A stretch of DNA of 64,000 bases from Drosophila persimilis (Eukaryota; Arthropoda; Insecta; Diptera; Drosophilidae): positions 930,001 through 994,000 of the forward strand of contig NW_020825345.1 in NCBI RefSeq assembly GCF_003286085.1, read 5' to 3'. This document shows positions 20,036-31,244 of the stretch, one piece after another. Numbering within the stretch: the first letter of the stretch is position 1; every line of letters begins with the position of its first letter. Under the pieces are notes generated by a model that saw nothing but the letters and a program-made list of their open reading frames with translations, was not told the DNA's origin and made no database searches. The position numbers were made by a program, and so were the translations under genes.

Positions 20036-23000
20036 ATGCGTGGCGTCCTCAAATGGTTGGAGCGCATAGAGTTCCCAAGTACCAAAGATGGCGAGACCAG
20101 GTAGTGTATTTACAGCATAACAGCCTGTTGCTCGCACTGAGAAAGCCATTTCTTGCAGCGTACACAGCGTTTGCTACGCCCCGGATGGCAGCCAATTAGT
20201 GGTTGCCGCCGGCGATCGCTTGCTCATCTATAATCCCAGCGATGGATCACTTCTGAATACGCTGAAGGCGCACAAAGACACGGTGAACTGTGTGGCGTAT
20301 TCACGCGATGGCAAACGCTTTGCCAGCGGAGCCTCCGACAAAATGGTCATTGTATGGTCGCCGCAACTGGAAGGGCTACTTAAGTACTCGTAAGTGGTGG
20401 AAATGCAAATGATTTAATTGGGGGAATAGTCTAAAGATATGGATTTCCATACAGGCACGGCGATTCCATTCAATGCATGAGCTTCAATCCCGTCTCGCAC
20501 CATTTGGCCTCCTGTTCGATGTCCGATTTTGCGTTCTGGTCGGCGGATCAAAAGGCTGTGCAAAAGTACAAAATATCAGCTCGTGTAAATGGCTGCTCTT
20601 GGACAAACGATGGCCAGTACCTCATCATGGGCTTAGCCAATGGCACAATCTCCATACGAAACAAGCTGGGCGAGGAGAAGGGCCGCATCGATCGGCCGGG
20701 TGGGCCGAACAGCAACGTTTTCAGTGTACAATGTTGCCCAGCGGCCGGGCCAGGTAGTGTGGACACTATTGCCGTGGTAGACTGGAGCCAAACACTCTCA
20801 TTCCATACGCTCAGCGGTCAAATGATAGGCAAGGAGAGAACCCTGGGCTTTGATCCCCTTTGTCTACAATACTTTCCAAACGGAGAGTTCTGTTTGGTCG
20901 GCGGTTGCACGGGCGGCCTTCATTTCTTCACACGCGAGGGGATACGATTGGGAACTTTGGGCGACAGTTTCGACACGTGGATATGGTCCGTGGCGCTGCA
21001 TCCGAACGGGCAGTCCTACACCATTGGCTGCCAGGACGGAACGCTGGCCTGCTTCAACATAGCCTCGAGTACAGTGCACGCCCTCTACAGAGAACGATAC
21101 GCCTTTCGAGAGAACATGTGCGATGTGATCATTCAGCATCTGATCTCTGGCCAAAAGGTGCGCATCAAGTGCCGGGATCTCGTCCAGAAAATAGCCATCT
21201 ATCGCAATCGGCTGGCAGTGCAGCTGCCAGAGCGAGTGGTTCTGTACGAGCTGAGCTCTGGTGAGGATCAACCAATGCACTACAAAGTCAGGGAGAAGAT
21301 TCAACAGAAGTTTGACTGCAGCCTGCTGGTGGTCTGCGGTCGCCACATTGTCCTGTGCCAGGAGAAGCGCCTGCAGTGTCTGGACTTCATTGGCATCCTG
21401 CAACGAGAATGGATAATGGATTCCTTCATACGATATATCAAGGTGACTGGCGGCCCAGTAGGCCGTGAAGGCCTGATGGTGGGCTTGAAGAATGGTCAAG
21501 TATTTCGAATCTTTCTCAACAACTCGCTGCCCCTGCTGATCACGACAGCCGTCTCAGCGGTCCGTTGCTTGGACATCAATGCCAAACGTAGCAAAATCGC
21601 TGTGGTGGATGATGTTGGCCGTCTGGTGGTGCGGGATATTGTCAACGACACCATACTCTATCAGGACACTGGTGTGAACAGCGTCACCTGGAACACCCAT
21701 CTCGATACCATGCTCTGCTACACTCATACCACGGGTGGCCTAAGTGTGAGAGTCGGAAATTTGCCGCCTCGAGCCCCGCAGAATATGCACGGCGTGGTGG
21801 TGGGTCTGTGTGGGGCCACTGCTTTCTGTCTGCGCGGAAATATAATGCACAACACTCCCCTGGCATTGGGCTCCACCATGTGGCAATTCATTGAGGCAGG
21901 CCTGTTTGAGTAAGTTTGATCATCTTTCGGAATGAATGACCATCTAGAATGCAATCTCTATCGTTCCAGGGAAGCCTACCAGGTGGCCTGCTTGGGAGTG
22001 ACCACCGGCGACTGGGAGGGACTGGCCCAATCGGCCCTGGAAGCCCTGCATATCAATATAGCCCGCGATGCGTATGTCAAGGTGAGGAATCTGCCGTGGC
22101 TCAAGCTGATCAGCGAACTGCGGGACCAACAGCAACGTTCGGCAGTGCCCAAAGAGGTGCTTTTGGGCGAAAACTGTGCCTTTGCTGGGAAATTCAAGGA
22201 AGCCGCTCGCTTGTTTCTCAAATGTGGACAGACGCCACGGGCTCTCGAGATGTACACCGATTTGCGCATGTTCGATCTGGCCCAGGAGTATCTTAGAGAT
22301 GGCACTGAGCAGGAAAAGAAGGAACTTGTGCGCAAGCGAGCGGAATGGGCCTATTCCGTGAAGGAGCCGCGAGCTGCTGCCGAGCTCCTGCTTTCGGCTG
22401 GCGAGAATCAAAAGGCCATCGATATTGTGGCCGAACAGGGATGGGCGGATGTGTGAGTAGATCCTGGCGTTGATAGATCCTTGCCTGCATACTGAATTGC
22501 TTGCTTTAGTCTCTACGATATCGGACGGCGCCTCAGCCTCAGCGATCGCGATGCCTTGGAATCGGTGGCGCAGAATTTGAAGACTCTTAAAGCCCTGCCC
22601 CTGGCTGCTGAAATATTCAAGAAGCTCGGGGACGAGGCTCAGGTCGTGCAGTTGCACGTAGAGGTTCGTGACTGGCCGGAGGCGTTTCGTCTGGCGGAAT
22701 CGTTGTCCGAGCTGCTGCCCACGGTGCACTACCAGCATGGCCAATGGCTGGCCGAAACGGATCAGTTTATAGAGGCACATCAGGGTGAGTTTTCTCCCCA
22801 ATTGAAGCGGGAATTCGATGTCTTACTTTTATTTTTCTAGCATATCTGAAGGCAGGACGGACCAAGGAAGCCAATCGCTTGCTGAAGCAGTTGAGCATCA
22901 CGGCCATCGTGGAGGAGCGTTATCTAGATGCGAGCTACTTTTACTGGCTACTGGCCAAGCAATCTCTGGACATTTACCATGCAAAGGAGTAGGTTACTAT

Positions 23001-24160
23001 TATTATTACTATTGGCGCGCTACGAACAACGACTGTTAATTTATATTTTTTTGTAAACAGTGAACAGAATCCAATCGATCATAATCTGGCCGAATACAGA
23101 AATCATTTGCGCATTGCCAAGGTGTACTATGCCTATGCCGTGATCTACAGCTACATGAAGGAACCCTTCACCACTCACTCGCCCGTCAGTCTGTTCAACG
23201 TCAGCCGCTTCATACTTAATGAGGTGGAGCACAAGGGCGTGCCCAAGGGTGTGAGCATGTTGTAAGCCATAGCATTGATCCCCATTGATTGAGGCCACAG
23301 GCTCATCTGTTATACCCTTTTCCAGCTCTGTTCTGTTTACCTTGGCCAAGCAGGCGAAGTTCCTGCAGGCCAACAAATTGTGTTTGCTGATCAACAAGCG
23401 ACTGCAGTCACTCAAACCACCGGCCGGAGTACAAGAGCAGATTGATGTAAGTTGCGAGACCCAGAAAATCGATTTCGAATAGGAATAAAACTCAAATTTG
23501 AATTTCCAGCTAAATTTCCTAAACAGCAAGGCATGCAAAAGTGGCTTCAATGATCCCGAGGAGCTGCTGCCTCTGTGCTACAAGTGCTCTAACTACAGTC
23601 AACATTTGAACAGCAATTGCTGCCCGACCTGCAGGCAGGACTACATATTCTCGTTTGTTTCATTTGGTATGTGATTCTGCATTACAGCAAGGCATGGTCT
23701 TTACTAACTTAACTCTTTGCCCCGTAGAAATCCTACCCCTAGTACAATTCTATCCCGAAGTGGATATATCGGATGCCGAGGCCGAGCGTTTGCTACTGGC
23801 CCCGGCAAAGCATGTGGAGGATACAGATCCCTTCAACGAAGATGTGGCCAGTGCTTTGCCCTTGAGCTTGGATCGAAATGGCCTGCGTGCCATAGATCCA
23901 AATCATGTGCTGATACTCAAGCGACAGGGCAAGAACGTACGAAATGTGTACTATCGCAATATTTTGCCCGATCTACAAGTCACCTATTGCCCACAGTGTC
24001 TGCTGGTAATTTTCTATATTATCTATAGTAAATATATGATGAAATAAAATTGATTCATTTGCAGCTCTTCTATGCCGAGGACTTTGAGCTGCAGGTGCTA
24101 CAAAAGGGATACTGTCCGTTTTGTCACACATCCTCGGATAAGTTGATGGAAGACTTTTGA
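20036..24160 (+). CDS. Oseg1: IFT122 (Oseg1), intraflagellar transport A subunit
   Basis: IFT122 is a core subunit of the IFT-A complex needed for retrograde ciliary transport and entry of membrane proteins into cilia; in flies cilia are made in sensory neurons and sperm precursors. Eleven coding exons (20036..20100, 20159..20389, 20455..21909, 21970..22452, 22510..22784, 22841..22988, 23061..23261, 23326..23446, 23510..23666, 23728..24005, 24065..24160) join in frame to 1,169 aa. Residues 1 to about 560 are WD40 repeats forming two propellers (for example [21 protein letters not shown]). Then comes an alpha-solenoid of TPR-like helices ([18 protein letters not shown]). The C-terminal 160 residues hold zinc-ribbon cysteine pairs: CYKC with CCPTC, and YCPQC with YCPFC. 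The stop is only 97 bp from the stop of the convergent diflavin reductase. Confidence 0.95.
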
Positions 24161-24257
24161 GAATGTACTACACGTTCGTTCATAGATATAAAATATAATT
24201 TCCGTCCAAAATTGTACAAATAGGAACACATACGAGTACAAGCAATTTCAATTGACC

Positions 24258-26009
24258 TTACGCCCACGTTTCTTCCTGATACCGTCGCTGCTTGAGCATC
24301 AGATCCACATAATCGCCCTGGCCGTCAAGGATCTCGATAAATGCCTCTCGAACTGCCTTGGGCATGTTATTGGAGTTGCCCGCCACATAGATATATGCAT
24401 TCTGCTCCTTGATTAGTTGCGCCAAATGATGGCTATTTTTCAGAATCTGATGCTGGACATAGACCTTCCTATCCTCGTCCCGAGAGAAGGCATAATGAAC
24501 CTCCACAAGTTTGTCTTTAGTCCAGGCTTCGAAGTCTTCCTGAAAATGGAAATCTGCAGCCTTATTGCGGCAGCCAAAGAATACAACAAGTGGACCAATA
24601 CGGGATCCTTTCGACTGGGCATGCAATCGGTTCTGAATGATGCTGCGGAAGGGAGCAATTCCGGTGCCTGGTCCAACCATAATCAGGGGAATTGCCAGAT
24701 CCTGGGGCCACACCATTGTGCCTTTCTTGACAATGCCATAGACCTCCACTCCCGGCCTTAAGTGTTTCAGCCAGTTGGAGCACAGGCCCAGACGCGGTGT
24801 GTGCAAGATAGTCTTGTACTGGACGACGGCCACGAGCAAGTCTAGCGTGGAAGAGGATGCATCCGAAGCTATTGAGAAACTGCGCGGTTGAATCAGTGGC
24901 ATCATCTCAAAGAGCTGCGATAGCGTCAGCGTGGAAGTCGCATGCCGGAAATCCTGCAAAACCTCAATTAGATTGCGCCGTGGACGATTCACATAGGCCA
25001 CCAGATCATCAATGGCTTCGGCGGAGCAGAACTCGGCGAGTTTCTCGCTCTCCATCTCATCGCTGCAATTGTGGCCCAACACTTCGAAGAATCGTTGTCT
25101 CGGCTTGGCGCTCAAGTCCCAGACATATTTGGCTGCCTGGACAAGGGTTATGGGCGCGGCAAAGGCCCTGGGCAATGGCATGTCCGGATAAGTAGGCAGC
25201 ACCTCCACTGCAGTGGTCTCATCGAAGTTCAGTTTGTGTTCCCTTAGCAGCTCAAAAAATGTATTCACCGCTTCATCGCTATTTTGGGGCTGCAAGTCAA
25301 GTACATCGCCAGGCTCCCAGCTGAGATATTCACTCAAGGATTCGAGCCTCAAGAAGCGCACATCCTGAAAGTGAGTCTCTGCTGTTGTCCTCATGTTGTC
25401 TTTCAGTTTGAAGCTGTGACACTTTTGTTTCTGCGTCCAGGCAAGGTTCTCCAGCCTCACATTCAGGGGCACAGAGTCAGGAAACTCTTTTACAAGCCAC
25501 TTGCTCACAGTCTTGTTAGCCCCGTTCTGTTTGCTATTTTCTATGCCAAGAATAGACTTTAGTGACGTCCAGAGGTCCCTTGTCCAGGTGAGGGATACAC
25601 CCAAATGGCCATAATCGTGCTGATCGTCACACAACCCCAGCGGAGACACAGAGGTGGCTCCCAGGTTTAGCAGCCGCTTGCTTAGCTTCTTGGCAGCGTA
25701 ATTGAACTTTGGATAGCTGGAGTCCCCGAGGCCCAGGCACGCGAACTGTAGTCCCTGCAAAGATTGGGCCGGTAAACTTCGTTTCAGCAAGAATCGCCAG
25801 GCCTGCTTCATGTTATCCGGCTCTATACCGTCCCCAGTGGTGGCCACCACGAACACAACCAGCCGCTCTTCGATGAGCTGCTGCATGTCGTAGTCCTCGA
25901 AGGATAGAACGGGGCCATGGAACCCCAGTGGACGCGATTCCCGCCATATTTGCTCAGCCACGTCCTGGGCAGTACCGGTTTGGCTGCCGTAAAGAACTAA
26001 TAGCCTCAT
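24258..26009 (-). CDS. CG13667: NADPH-dependent diflavin oxidoreductase (NDOR1/Tah18)
   Basis: This enzyme passes electrons from NADPH through FAD and FMN to CIAPIN1/Dre2 in cytosolic iron-sulfur protein assembly. It is one uninterrupted exon of 583 aa. The start is MRLLVLYGSQTGTAQ (ATG at 26009); the frame is open a little further but with no ATG. Domains in order: FMN-binding flavodoxin (GSQTGTAQ, TTGDGIEPDN, GLGDSSYPKFNYAAKK) in residues 1-145; a connecting and FAD domain with RSFSIASD; the NADPH domain with GPGTGIAPFRSI and YVAGNSNNMPKAVREAF; and a C-terminal tryptophan (EETWA) in the place of the usual nicotinamide-shielding aromatic. It lacks a membrane anchor, unlike cytochrome P450 reductase. 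Confidence 0.95.
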   Translation of the reverse strand: MRLLVLYGSQTGTAQDVAEQIWRESRPLGFHGPVLSFEDYDMQQLIEERLVVFVVATTGDGIEPDNMKQAWRFLLKRSLPAQSLQGLQFACLGLGDSSYPKFNYAAKKLSKRLLNLGATSVSPLGLCDDQHDYGHLGVSLTWTRDLWTSLKSILGIENSKQNGANKTVSKWLVKEFPDSVPLNVRLENLAWTQKQKCHSFKLKDNMRTTAETHFQDVRFLRLESLSEYLSWEPGDVLDLQPQNSDEAVNTFFELLREHKLNFDETTAVEVLPTYPDMPLPRAFAAPITLVQAAKYVWDLSAKPRQRFFEVLGHNCSDEMESEKLAEFCSAEAIDDLVAYVNRPRRNLIEVLQDFRHATSTLTLSQLFEMMPLIQPRSFSIASDASSSTLDLLVAVVQYKTILHTPRLGLCSNWLKHLRPGVEVYGIVKKGTMVWPQDLAIPLIMVGPGTGIAPFRSIIQNRLHAQSKGSRIGPLVVFFGCRNKAADFHFQEDFEAWTKDKLVEVHYAFSRDEDRKVYVQHQILKNSHHLAQLIKEQNAYIYVAGNSNNMPKAVREAFIEILDGQGDYVDLMLKQRRYQEETWA

Positions 26010-26060
26010 GGTGGACAATTTTGATTTTCTGAGCCGATAAAATTGTTTATTACCAATAGG

Positions 26061-26159
26061 AGAAGTGTGACCGCGGACTCATTGATAAAATAGAATGTAT
26101 AGAAATATACAAAAATATACCGTCTTATTTTAAAAATATACTGTAAATATACTGACGAA
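26061..26159 (-). promoter_or_regulatory. Diflavin reductase promoter block: M1 site plus M6-type repeats
   Basis: On the minus strand reading toward the gene are AGTATATTT, AGTATATTT, GGTATATTT and TGTATATTT between 26159 and 26102, then CGGTCACACTTCT at 26073..26061, which matches fly core-promoter motif 1 (YGGTCACACTR) at all but the last base. It lies 52 bp before the ATG. The 58-base repeat part is about 86 percent identical by eye to 7001-7057 near Cbl, in the same orientation relative to its gene. Confidence 0.65.
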
Positions 26160-26487
26160 ACAAAAAAAAAAAACATGATAGTAGCAATCGTTCATCTTGC
26201 TGAAGACGATAGGAAAACAAAACAAAATACAACAAACCAAAAACGGATGAAAAATAGAAAATAATAAGTGAGATTGCAAAAACTTTACCAAACCAAACAC
26301 GTAGCGAGGGAGCGCACTGAAATGGCTTCATTCTATTTGGCGCTCTTGGAAGTGTTTTCTATTGTTGATATGTTTGATTAAATCTTTTTAACACGGTCCA
26401 AAAAAAAGGGAGCATTTAAAATTATTACTATTATAGTATTATTGAATTATACGAAACCACATTTGCTTCGATTTCTTCCCAGAAAAA
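26160..26487 (+). other. Divergent promoter / leader of the nucleotidyltransferase gene
   Basis: This AT-rich interval between the two divergent genes has no ORF of note. Just before the ATG is CTTCGATTTCTTCCCAG (26467-26483 region), which looks like a splice acceptor, so the leader may contain an intron. No TATA or DRE is seen. Confidence 0.4.
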
Positions 26488-28586
26488 ATGTTGGCTCCAG
26501 ATCGGGTCCCAGCAGAGACACGGGCACCAGGTGCCAGTGCCGCCGACATGGTTTTCTGCACGGTGTGTGCTGCCCCCTTCCAGACTGTGACGGATTGCTT
26601 GGCCCACGAGTTGCAGAAGCACAAGAACACAAAAAACACGCAAAAAAAATTTCGGCAAAAACTCAGCGCCCTAACCAAGCAGTTCGCCAGCGATCAAACC
26701 CAAAGCGAACGCAGCAAGCTGCAGGAGGCTCTTGACAAGACCAGTGACGGCCAGTACCTGGAGACAATATTGAATCTTTATAAAGCTGACTCGATACGCC
26801 TGAATCGTACCTTCAGCCACGTGCGCAACTGCTTTGAAAGGGAAGAGGCTCTACAAGTGAAAGTATTTCCCTTTGGCTCGCTGGTTACCGGATTGGCTTT
26901 AGATGGTGAGTGGGGGTGTACATTTGGCGGATGTTTCGCCTGCTAGAATAATTAATCCTCTGGCTTCGTCTAGACAGCGACATTGACTTGTATCTGGAGT
27001 CTACGAATGATCAGTTATCTTGCCCAAAGCGGCTCTTCAACAAAGTACTGCGGCTTCTGCACCGTTCGATATGCTTTACTGATGTCACAAACATTCGACA
27101 TGCCCGGGTGCCCATTATTCGCTGCAAGCATCAATTGACAGGCCTCCACATCGACATCAATATGTCCAATCCGAACAGCACATACAATTCTCGCTTTATC
27201 AGAGAGCTGATGAACCGCGAAGACAAATTGCACAAGCTCGCTCTGTTCCTGAAAATCTGGGGAAAAAAACTTAAAGTCGTTCGAATGGGCGGCATGAATA
27301 GCTACTGTCTGCTCAGCTTACTCCTGGTTAACCTCCAAGTGCGCCACTTGCTGCCGTCCATCAAGGAGCTGCAGACTCGTACCGAACCCATCAATGTAAA
27401 CGGAGTTAATTACGCGTACAGCCTTGAGTTGGTGCCGCCACTACCTGCCCAGATGTCTACGCTCGAGTTAATCGGCGACTTCTTTGCATTCTGTACAAGC
27501 ATAGACTTCGAGACGACCTTGTTGTCACCCTTTCTAGGCTGCGCCGTAGACAAGGTCGCTACGTTGGCCACACCGGGCGGCTATCCCCAGTACGAGGAAC
27601 AATTAGCTGCAATTCAGGATGCGGTCGGCGAAGCACCTGAAAAATTTCATATGGATCGCACAGTTTGCGTTCAAGATCCCTTTGAGTTGCAGCGTAATGT
27701 CGCAAGAAATATATCTCAGACAGATTTCCTGTACATAAGACAATGCATGGTTATGGCCGCACAGGCATTTAAAAATCCGGAGCTGCTGGCAGATCCAAAG
27801 AAACTTTATGATTACCTTCTATTCGGCCTGGCAGAAAAAATGGTGGCGGAGAAGTCATTGCATCGGCCAACGGCAGCCAAGAAGTCCAAGGGTAATGCAA
27901 TTCCCACCGAACAGCAAATAGAAAAAGTACTAGTTCCGACAGAACAGCATCCAGAAATGACTGAAACAGAAAACGTCGAAGATCAGTCAAGAGTTAGTTG
28001 GGATGTCCCGACGTGCCTCCCTGAAACAAAGCGCACGCATTTGATCTTTCCCAGCAAGAATGACCTCAAGAGCTTGCGCTCTGTAGTTTTAAGCGAATAC
28101 ATTGAACACAACCGAACAATATATTACTACTGGCTGCTCTGCTACGTGGATACCATAAAGAATGTCTTGACGGAGATCTTTTCCCTTGACCTGGAACTAG
28201 AGGAATCAAATGAGCCCTGCTATTACAAGTGGCTGATCAGGGGCACCGTGGACACCTGGACAGGTCGAGTCGGTAAGCTACTGCCAGGTCAGCCTGGCCA
28301 GTACTTCGATATTCACAAGCAGCAGACTGTGGAGATGCTAAAGACGAGAAGCGGAAATCCACAGCAATCGGTAAGTTTAATGGGCTACTTTGCTATGCGA
28401 GCCACCGAAGACTACAAGAAATTGGAATTGTGTGTGGAAGCGTGCCCTGGGCATTACAATGAAATGCAGCGCCTTGGATCCATCACAAAGCTCTTCAAGG
28501 CGCTTAAGGATCTCCTGTCGAAGTACACTTTCCAGGAAAAGCTGCTAAAATGGGACATAAACAGTGTGAGATCAGTGGCCACATGA
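26488..28586 (+). CDS. mkg-p: Terminal nucleotidyltransferase with zinc finger (monkey-king type)
   Basis: The protein belongs to the cid1-like poly(A)/poly(U) polymerase family that adds nucleotides to RNA 3' ends. Exons 26488..26905 and 26974..28586 join in frame to 676 aa. A C2H2-like finger is near the start (C24, C27, H40, H45). The nucleotidyltransferase signature is at residues 129-147 (FGSLVTGLALD, then DSDIDLYL), with catalytic aspartates D142 and D144; the third is probably D200 in HIDINMSN. The PAP-associated region follows (MGGMNSYCLLSLLLVN is typical of the family). A Lys/Glu-rich insert at about 420-470 precedes the conserved C-terminal half. AATAAA at 28644-28649 lies 58 bp after the stop. 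The monkey-king assignment is from memory of the fly genes at this locus; the enzyme class is clear. Confidence 0.85.
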
Positions 28587-28843
28587 GAATATGTACACTA
28601 GTACATACTACAGATGTGTATGATACATTTGACACTCTCCTTTAATAAAGGAAATTCGACTATTAACAAAAAGTAACAAGAGTACAGCCACTAGACCTAC
28701 CAATACATAAACATACGAGTATTCATAGCTACTTACAAATAAAGTTTGGCAAAAGATCTCTTAGAGCATAATACAGGAGACTCTCATATATGTATATGTA
28801 TGTACAAGGGGAACTAAGACTAGCTTAAGCATCTATGTACAGG

Positions 28844-28849
28844 TTTATT
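28844..28849 (-). terminator. Poly(A) signal of the DUF229 gene
   Basis: AATAAA on the minus strand, 66 bases past the TAG stop at 28917..28915. It is about 195 bp from the signal of the convergent nucleotidyltransferase gene. Confidence 0.6.
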
Positions 28850-28914
28850 GTAATACCAGATTCAAATCTGTTTAACGGCACTTGGGGCTATCTTGGCTAA
28901 CCTCTTTACCTATC

Positions 28915-31244
28915 CTATCCTGTTTTCTTTTTCCGGCAAAAGCAATACTTTTTGGCAGCCGAATCCATAATGCAGTCCGACTCGCCAATGTACGCGTTGA
29001 GGCGACTAACGGACCCAGTCACCGTCATGCTGTCGTCTGTCTGATTGTGCCGCACCGTGGCCTCGAACAAGGCATTGCTGGGCGTTGTGACAAAGGTCAG
29101 GCGAACCGTTCGCGTATTCTCCGGATCAAGGGCATTCCGGTGTGCCTGATACGCCGACTGGACGGAGGCCAAGGAGAGCGGCACACAGAGCTTCGAAACC
29201 GATCCGTTTCGGAACCCGTATACAAACGCATTTATGTGGGCGACAACGCGTAGCGCCATGTGTCGCGTCTGCTTGGAGTTGGTCGATATTTTGTAATACG
29301 ACCAGCATGTGCACCAGTGATCCTCAATGCCCACATCCGTACAGGAGCGTTGCTCCGGGACGGGCCACAGGACGCTCTGGCACTGTGGGCAGGAAGGGGC
29401 TGAGCCTAGCGACTCCAGACCATTCGTTCGCCCGGACAGGGTGAGTATGTGCTTCAGAGTCATGTGCAGATCGTAGGGCGTAGTCAGACGATTGCGATTT
29501 AGGCGCAGAGCTTCAGCAATCTTTGGATGTGCCCGCCTTAGATGGGTTGGCAGCCATATGAACATCGCGGGCAGTCGTTCCTCCAGATGCCCCGACCAGG
29601 TGGTCCGTGTGGGTCCGAAGCGTACGCCATGATCGCTGAAGAACACCACCACACTGTTGTCCATCGTCCCCTGGCGCACCAGACGCTCCAGATAGCGTAC
29701 CATGTACGCATCCATGCTGCTGGTCTGCGAGATGTCGCTGTGGCTGTGCGTGTTGGTCCAAAAGAAGCCGAAGTAAGTGTCGTTGAGGAAGCGACGCGTG
29801 AACTCCATGGCGTAGTCATACACATGCTCCGCGGCCGTCTCATAGCCCAGACAGTGAGGAAGGCCCATGACTATGGTGCGGTCCAGCTTGTCCTCTGCAG
29901 CGGACAGATATGGACGTAGATAGTAGTCCACTGGGGGCTTTACGAAACCCTTTTTGAGATAGTTGAATGTGTTGATCTTTGTGGCGTCCTCCCCGTAGGC
30001 TGTCACATAGCCGTGCTTCTGGTACAGGTTCCAGATGAAGGTACACTTTTCCAGGCCACCCACCTCATACGGAGAGCAAGCCTTTTTCGCACTCTGAAGA
30101 TCGTAGCCGGTGGCAAGGGCCATGATGTTTGGAAAAGTGTTGTCGTCCACCTACCGGGAAGGAGAGACAATGAGAGGGAGTCCTGTATACCGAGTGGAAC
30201 GACAGCTAAATAGTAGATATTACCTTGTTGTAGCCCGCCAGCTCAAACCATTTGTTGTCATATAAATACTGCGCTGTCTTGGGCATGGCCCGGATAAGAT
30301 TAGCCCGAGATATGCTGTCGATGCCTAGCATCAGCACACTGAGAGGCCGCAGTTTCTTCTTCTTCTCCACCCGGTCTTTCAGCCGCTGCTGCACGGCCTC
30401 CTTAATGGGTATCGTGGCATGTCCATTGATATAAATCTGCTCTCCATCCGAAATGCACTTCACAATGATTGCCTCCACCGTGTTGGGCAGCACTATCTTG
30501 AATATGAAGCGGTGGCACTTGGAATAAGCCACCTCCGTCTCATTGACCCGTATCACCTCCATGTAGCAGCAATTAATCGAAGTGCCCACTTTGTATCCAC
30601 CGAAGGCTGTCGCATTGACGCTGAGGACATAGCTCCGGGAGAGTTCGTTGAATTTCACGCTAGTGAGGGGCGGCAGTTTCTTGCAGGGCACGTACTTGAC
30701 GCGCTTGAAGAAGCGCATCACCTCCGCTTTGTACGGATCGACCTCTTTGATCTTGCAGGAATTGCTGTACACGAGGAAGCCTTCCGGCACAAAATTAATA
30801 TTTTCATTATCTTCAACCAGATCGACAACGGATACTGGACAGGATATACGAAATATATAACATAAAGGCGGGACCAATCAAGACGATAGGAAAACAAAAA
30901 AAAACAAAACACAAGATAAAGAAGCAACAAAAACACATGCAGATAAGCCACTCACCATCCATGCCAGGAACTTCGGAATAATGACGGACCGTGTAATAGT
31001 TATCGTTATGCAGGGCATCCAGGTCCAGGACATTCACCCACTCCGGCCGACCGATGAGGAAGTAGCAGAATATTAAAGTCACTAAAAGTCCCAGGAGCGA
31101 TTTCCTGCGCAGCAGGCAGCTCCAGGGCAGCGACCGGGACTGGGTCAGGTGGAGCATCCCCCTTGAACCCTTGGCCATATGCACGACCAGCTTCTCCGTC
31201 TCTGCGCTGTCGCATCGTTCCAGAAGTATGCGTTTGTCAGCCAT
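28915..31244 (-). CDS. DUF229 family type II membrane protein (alkaline phosphatase-like fold)
   Basis: Exons 31244..30956, 30834..30224 and 30150..28915 join in frame to 711 aa. A hydrophobic segment near residues 45-65 (LLGLLVTLIFCYFLIG) after a basic stretch predicts a type II signal anchor with a luminal or extracellular body. Conserved features of the DUF229 family (sulfatase / alkaline-phosphatase-like superfamily) are LMLGIDSISRANLIRAMP near the start of the catalytic-type domain and VVVFFSDHGVRFG with the metal-binding DHG. The C-terminal part is rich in cysteines (CPQCQSVLWPVPEQRSC, YCFCRKKK). The substrate is unknown for this family, and I do not assign a fly gene name. The gene is convergent with the nucleotidyltransferase. 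Confidence 0.85.

Noticed and set aside
21944-22801. 285-codon minus-strand ORF
   Set aside because: It crosses an IFT122 intron and exons antisense and has no recognisable domain.
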